Assembly (NCBI GenBank): GCA_020832725.1
Contig: JAFIEC010000375.1
Coordinates: forward strand, 1 to 16,911
DNA length: 16,911 bases
Direction: 5' to 3'
Source: Paracoccaceae bacterium
Lineage (GTDB): Bacteria > Pseudomonadota > Alphaproteobacteria > Rhodobacterales > Rhodobacteraceae
A program made the translations under genes and the position numbers. A model generated the notes under the pieces. It saw only the letters and a list, made by a program, of their open reading frames with translations. It was not told where the DNA came from and did not search any database. This document shows positions 14,860 to 16,911 of the stretch, in pieces; the stretch's first letter is position 1, and each line of letters starts with the position of its first letter.

Positions 14860-15999
14860 TCAAGCCGGGCGGCCCGATGCCTCGCGCAGCCGTGTGCGGT
14901 TGCGTTCCAGCCAAAGCAGCGACAGCAGCAGCGGACCGCTGCGGATCTCGCCCGCCGCCGCCGCTTCCAGGGCGCGGGCAAGAGGCACGACCAGCGCACG
15001 GATATCCTCGCCCTCGTCGTCGCGGCCAAAGATGCCGCCCGCCCCGGCAAGGTCGCATTCGGCCACGAAGGCGGCGATATATTCCGACACGGCACCGGGA
15101 GAGGGGTAGTAGTCCGCGATGCGATGCAGCCGGGCGTGGGCGATGCCTGCCTCCTCGTGCATCTCGCGCAGGGCGGCCTGTTCGCAGCTTTCCCCCGGAT
15201 CGCGCCGCCCGGCCACCGGCTCGAGCATCCAGGGCCGACGGTCGCAGCGCGCCCAGGGCCCGGCGCGGAACTGCTCCACGATCAGAACCTGATCGGTGGA
15301 CGGATCCCACGGCAGGACCGTCACGGCATCACCCATCATGAACACCGCGCGCGCCGCAGGGTCACTCATGCCGCCCCGAAACAGGCGGTGGCGCATCTCG
15401 TGGTGCTCGATGGCAAAATACTCGGCATAGGGTCGTCCCGGCGGCGGGGCCGCGACATCCTCGGGGCCAAGACCCGCCCCCAGGATGTCGGGCGGGTCAG
15501 CGGCCCGCCCTGACAGGCGCGCCTGCGCCCGCATCCTGATCTGGGCATAGCCGCGATAGATCTCCTCGGACGGTTTGCGGCCGTGCCAGGCCATCACCTC
15601 CACCGCAGCCTCGGCGGCCAGCCCGCAATCAGCCGCGCGCCATGCCTCGAAGGTCCATGGCCCGCCATCCTCAAGGCCCGTCTCGACAGGCAGGAAGGCA
15701 CGCGCCACCCTCTCCTCGCCCCCCGCCATGACGACGACCTGCTCCAGCCGGTAGAGATGCGCCCCCTCGTAGAAGCGCAACCGCTCCAGCGCGGGGCCGT
15801 CGATACCCTCGACAAGACAGCCCCTGGCGATTGCCCCGGGGGCGGGACGCAGGAAGGGATAGTCACCCTGCGCCACGCGCCGCACGTCCCAGCCGGCAAG
15901 AGCCGCCGGGCGGGGCCGAAAGGCGGCCTCGGGCAGCCCGCTCACGGTCGCCAGCAATGCCATGTCGCGCAGGGTGCCATAGAAGAAAAGCCGCTCCAT
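14860..15999 (-). CDS. trgB: TrgB: GGCT (AIG2-like) domain fused to Nudix hydrolase
   Basis: This 379-residue protein joins two enzyme folds. The N-terminal part (about 1-130) is a gamma-glutamylcyclotransferase/AIG2-like domain, recognised by FFYGTLRD (residues 5-12). The C-terminal part (about 200-370) is an ADP-sugar pyrophosphatase-type Nudix domain. Its box is complete from Gly264 to Gly285 (E270, R278-E279, E282-E283), within AGRRDPGE...REMHEEAG. The likely Nudix reaction is cleavage of ADP-ribose-like compounds. A GGCT domain would act on gamma-glutamyl peptides, but its activity here is not proven. TrgB was named in R. sphaeroides for tellurite resistance together with trgA and cysK. 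The ATG at 15999 follows GGAG within the end of trgA, with a 2-nt gap, so the genes are co-translated. Confidence 0.9.
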   Translation of the reverse strand: MERLFFYGTLRDMALLATVSGLPEAAFRPRPAALAGWDVRRVAQGDYPFLRPAPGAIARGCLVEGIDGPALERLRFYEGAHLYRLEQVVVMAGGEERVARAFLPVETGLEDGGPWTFEAWRAADCGLAAEAAVEVMAWHGRKPSEEIYRGYAQIRMRAQARLSGRAADPPDILGAGLGPEDVAAPPPGRPYAEYFAIEHHEMRHRLFRGGMSDPAARAVFMMGDAVTVLPWDPSTDQVLIVEQFRAGPWARCDRRPWMLEPVAGRRDPGESCEQAALREMHEEAGIAHARLHRIADYYPSPGAVSEYIAAFVAECDLAGAGGIFGRDDEGEDIRALVVPLARALEAAAAGEIRSGPLLLSLLWLERNRTRLREASGRPA

Positions 16000-16001
16000 C
16001 G

Positions 16002-16442
16002 CTATCTCCAGCGCCTGTTGGCCAGTTCCGCCAACAGCCCCGCCAACGCACCGCCCAGCAGCATCAGCGCCCAGAAGCGCGGATCGAGGGACAGCAGCGC
16101 ATAGTCGCGGATCGAGTCGAATGTGCCGGTCAGCGCATCGACCAGCCCGCCGAAATGCCGACGCGTGGCCCGGATCAGCATCTCGCGGATGGAAAAGACC
16201 ACAAGCGCCAGCACGAAGAGCGTGATCGCTGCCCTCAGGCCGGTGCCTGTAGCGGGCCCAAGCCCCCGCCCCACGCCACCACCCAGCACACGCCATCCCG
16301 TCACCGCCCCAAGGCCCGCAGAAACGGGGGCGAAATAGGTCGCCCGGGTGCCCTCGGGCAGAAAGGTGTAGAACAGCGACGCCCCGGCGAAGCCCAGGAC
16401 CGCAAGGCAGATCGCCGCCACCAGCTTTGCCGCAGTCGGCAC
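16002..16442 (-). CDS. trgA: TrgA family membrane protein (tellurite resistance)
   Basis: This is a 146-residue inner-membrane protein with about four hydrophobic segments, near residues 6-28, 37-57, 67-90 and 122-141. The opening MPTAAKLVAA, the GWRVLG segment and the closing GGALAGLLAELA fit the TrgA family of Rhodobacterales. TrgA with TrgB raises tellurite resistance in R. sphaeroides; the biochemical role is unknown. I place the start at a GTG at 16442, 8 nt after the stop of the CFA-family gene, because the family N-terminus begins there. The frame is open further upstream, but that part lies inside the neighbour. Its stop is 2 nt before trgB. The assignment rests on sequence style plus gene order, so it is good but not absolute. 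Confidence 0.82.
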   Translation of the reverse strand: MPTAAKLVAAICLAVLGFAGASLFYTFLPEGTRATYFAPVSAGLGAVTGWRVLGGGVGRGLGPATGTGLRAAITLFVLALVVFSIREMLIRATRRHFGGLVDALTGTFDSIRDYALLSLDPRFWALMLLGGALAGLLAELANRRWR

Positions 16443-16450
16443 CCCGCGCT

Positions 16451-16911
16451 TCAGCCGGGCCGCGCGACCGTGACCTGGGTCACGTCGCAATTGCCGCCCT
16501 GAAAGGCCGCTGCACAGGTGGCGAGGTAGAAGTTCCACATGCGCCGGAACCGCTCGTCAAAGCCAAGCGGTGCAATCTCGTCCCAGGCGTCGTTGAACGA
16601 ATCGTACCAGCGCCGCAGGGTCATGCTGTAGCTCTCGCCGAATTCCTGCGAGCCGATGCGATCGAGGCCCGCTCCTGCGATCTGCGCATTCAGCGCCCCG
16701 GGGCTGGGCAGCATCCCGCCCGGAAAGATGTATTTCTGCATGAAATCGACGCCCTTGCGATAGGTCTCGAACTGGCTTTCGCGGATCGTGATGACCTGCA
16801 GCGCCGCCTGCGCCCCGGGCTTCAGGCGCTCGCGCACCACGCTGAAATAGGTGGGCCAGTATTTCTCGCCCACCGCCTCGAACATCTCGATCGAGGCGAT
16901 GGCGTCGTAGC
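16451..16911 (-). CDS. Cyclopropane-fatty-acid-synthase family methyltransferase, 5' part outside window
   Basis: Only the C-terminal 152 residues are present; the SAM-binding N-terminal part lies beyond the right edge. The family uses S-adenosylmethionine to add a carbon to unsaturated acyl chains of membrane phospholipids. Visible family text includes YDAIASIEMFEAVG, with the Glu that matches E. coli Cfa Glu239, then KYIFPGGMLPS, ESYSMTLRRWYDSF with the Tyr matching Tyr317, and the typical ending FYLATCAAAFQ. At the place of E. coli His266 (bicarbonate site) there is Gln, in LQVITI. The enzyme may therefore be a related lipid methyltransferase rather than a classic cyclopropane synthase. 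It is the furthest upstream gene seen in the trgA-trgB-cysK-channel cluster, 8 nt before trgA. Confidence 0.9.
   Translation of the reverse strand, partial: YDAIASIEMFEAVGEKYWPTYFSVVRERLKPGAQAALQVITIRESQFETYRKGVDFMQKYIFPGGMLPSPGALNAQIAGAGLDRIGSQEFGESYSMTLRRWYDSFNDAWDEIAPLGFDERFRRMWNFYLATCAAAFQGGNCDVTQVTVARPG

Noticed and set aside
16000..16296. Longer trgB frame beginning at 16296
   Set aside because: The extra part is trgA read in another frame. The FFYGTL motif of the GGCT fold should be close to the N-terminus, as it is with the ATG at 15999.

Overview
The window is gene-dense, very GC-rich chromosomal DNA from an alphaproteobacterium. It most resembles the Rhodobacterales (Rhodobacter/Paracoccus type). 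The reasons are the trgA-trgB-cysK gene cluster known from Rhodobacter sphaeroides, a DUF3772-type MscS channel, and the tightly packed ATGA-overlapping gene style. I see no insertion sequence, prophage, CRISPR array, rRNA or tRNA, so this looks like core or near-core chromosome rather than an island.

Layout. (1) Positions 1-6267, all on the minus strand and read right to left: hslO (redox chaperone Hsp33), a CoA-diphosphatase-type Nudix hydrolase, cca (tRNA nucleotidyltransferase), and two paralogous ABC exporter half-transporters. The second half-transporter runs off the left edge. Stops and starts overlap by 1 to 4 nt except at the 85-nt gap before the ABC pair. (2) Positions 6383-7895: a small plus-strand Nudix hydrolase converges on, and overlaps by 35 nt, a minus-strand FbpC/PotA-type import ATPase that has no permease in view. 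(3) Positions 8068-10783, plus strand: arfB (ribosome rescue hydrolase), a class III PLP enzyme of the phospho-lyase type, and an APH-fold small-molecule kinase, joined by ATGA overlaps. (4) Positions 10829-16911, minus strand, read right to left: a cyclopropane-fatty-acid-synthase-family gene (cut by the right edge), trgA, trgB, cysK, a large mechanosensitive channel, then two small unrecognised genes (a probable exported 94-residue protein and a 30-residue membrane microprotein). A GC-rich hairpin separates the convergent blocks 3 and 4.

How the genes may work together. Block 3 looks like a two-step pathway: the kinase would phosphorylate a hydroxylated amine and the neighbouring PLP enzyme would eliminate phosphate and ammonia. 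This is the logic of vertebrate hydroxylysine kinase with its phospho-lyase. Block 4 combines membrane-lipid modification, a tellurite-resistance membrane protein, a GGCT-Nudix fusion, cysteine synthesis and a tension-gated channel, which suggests a thiol and envelope stress unit. Three different Nudix enzymes occur in about 11 kb. The most interesting points are the kinase/phospho-lyase pair, the GGCT-Nudix fusion next to cysK, the His-to-Gln change in the CFA-family enzyme, and the microprotein with a strong ribosome binding site.
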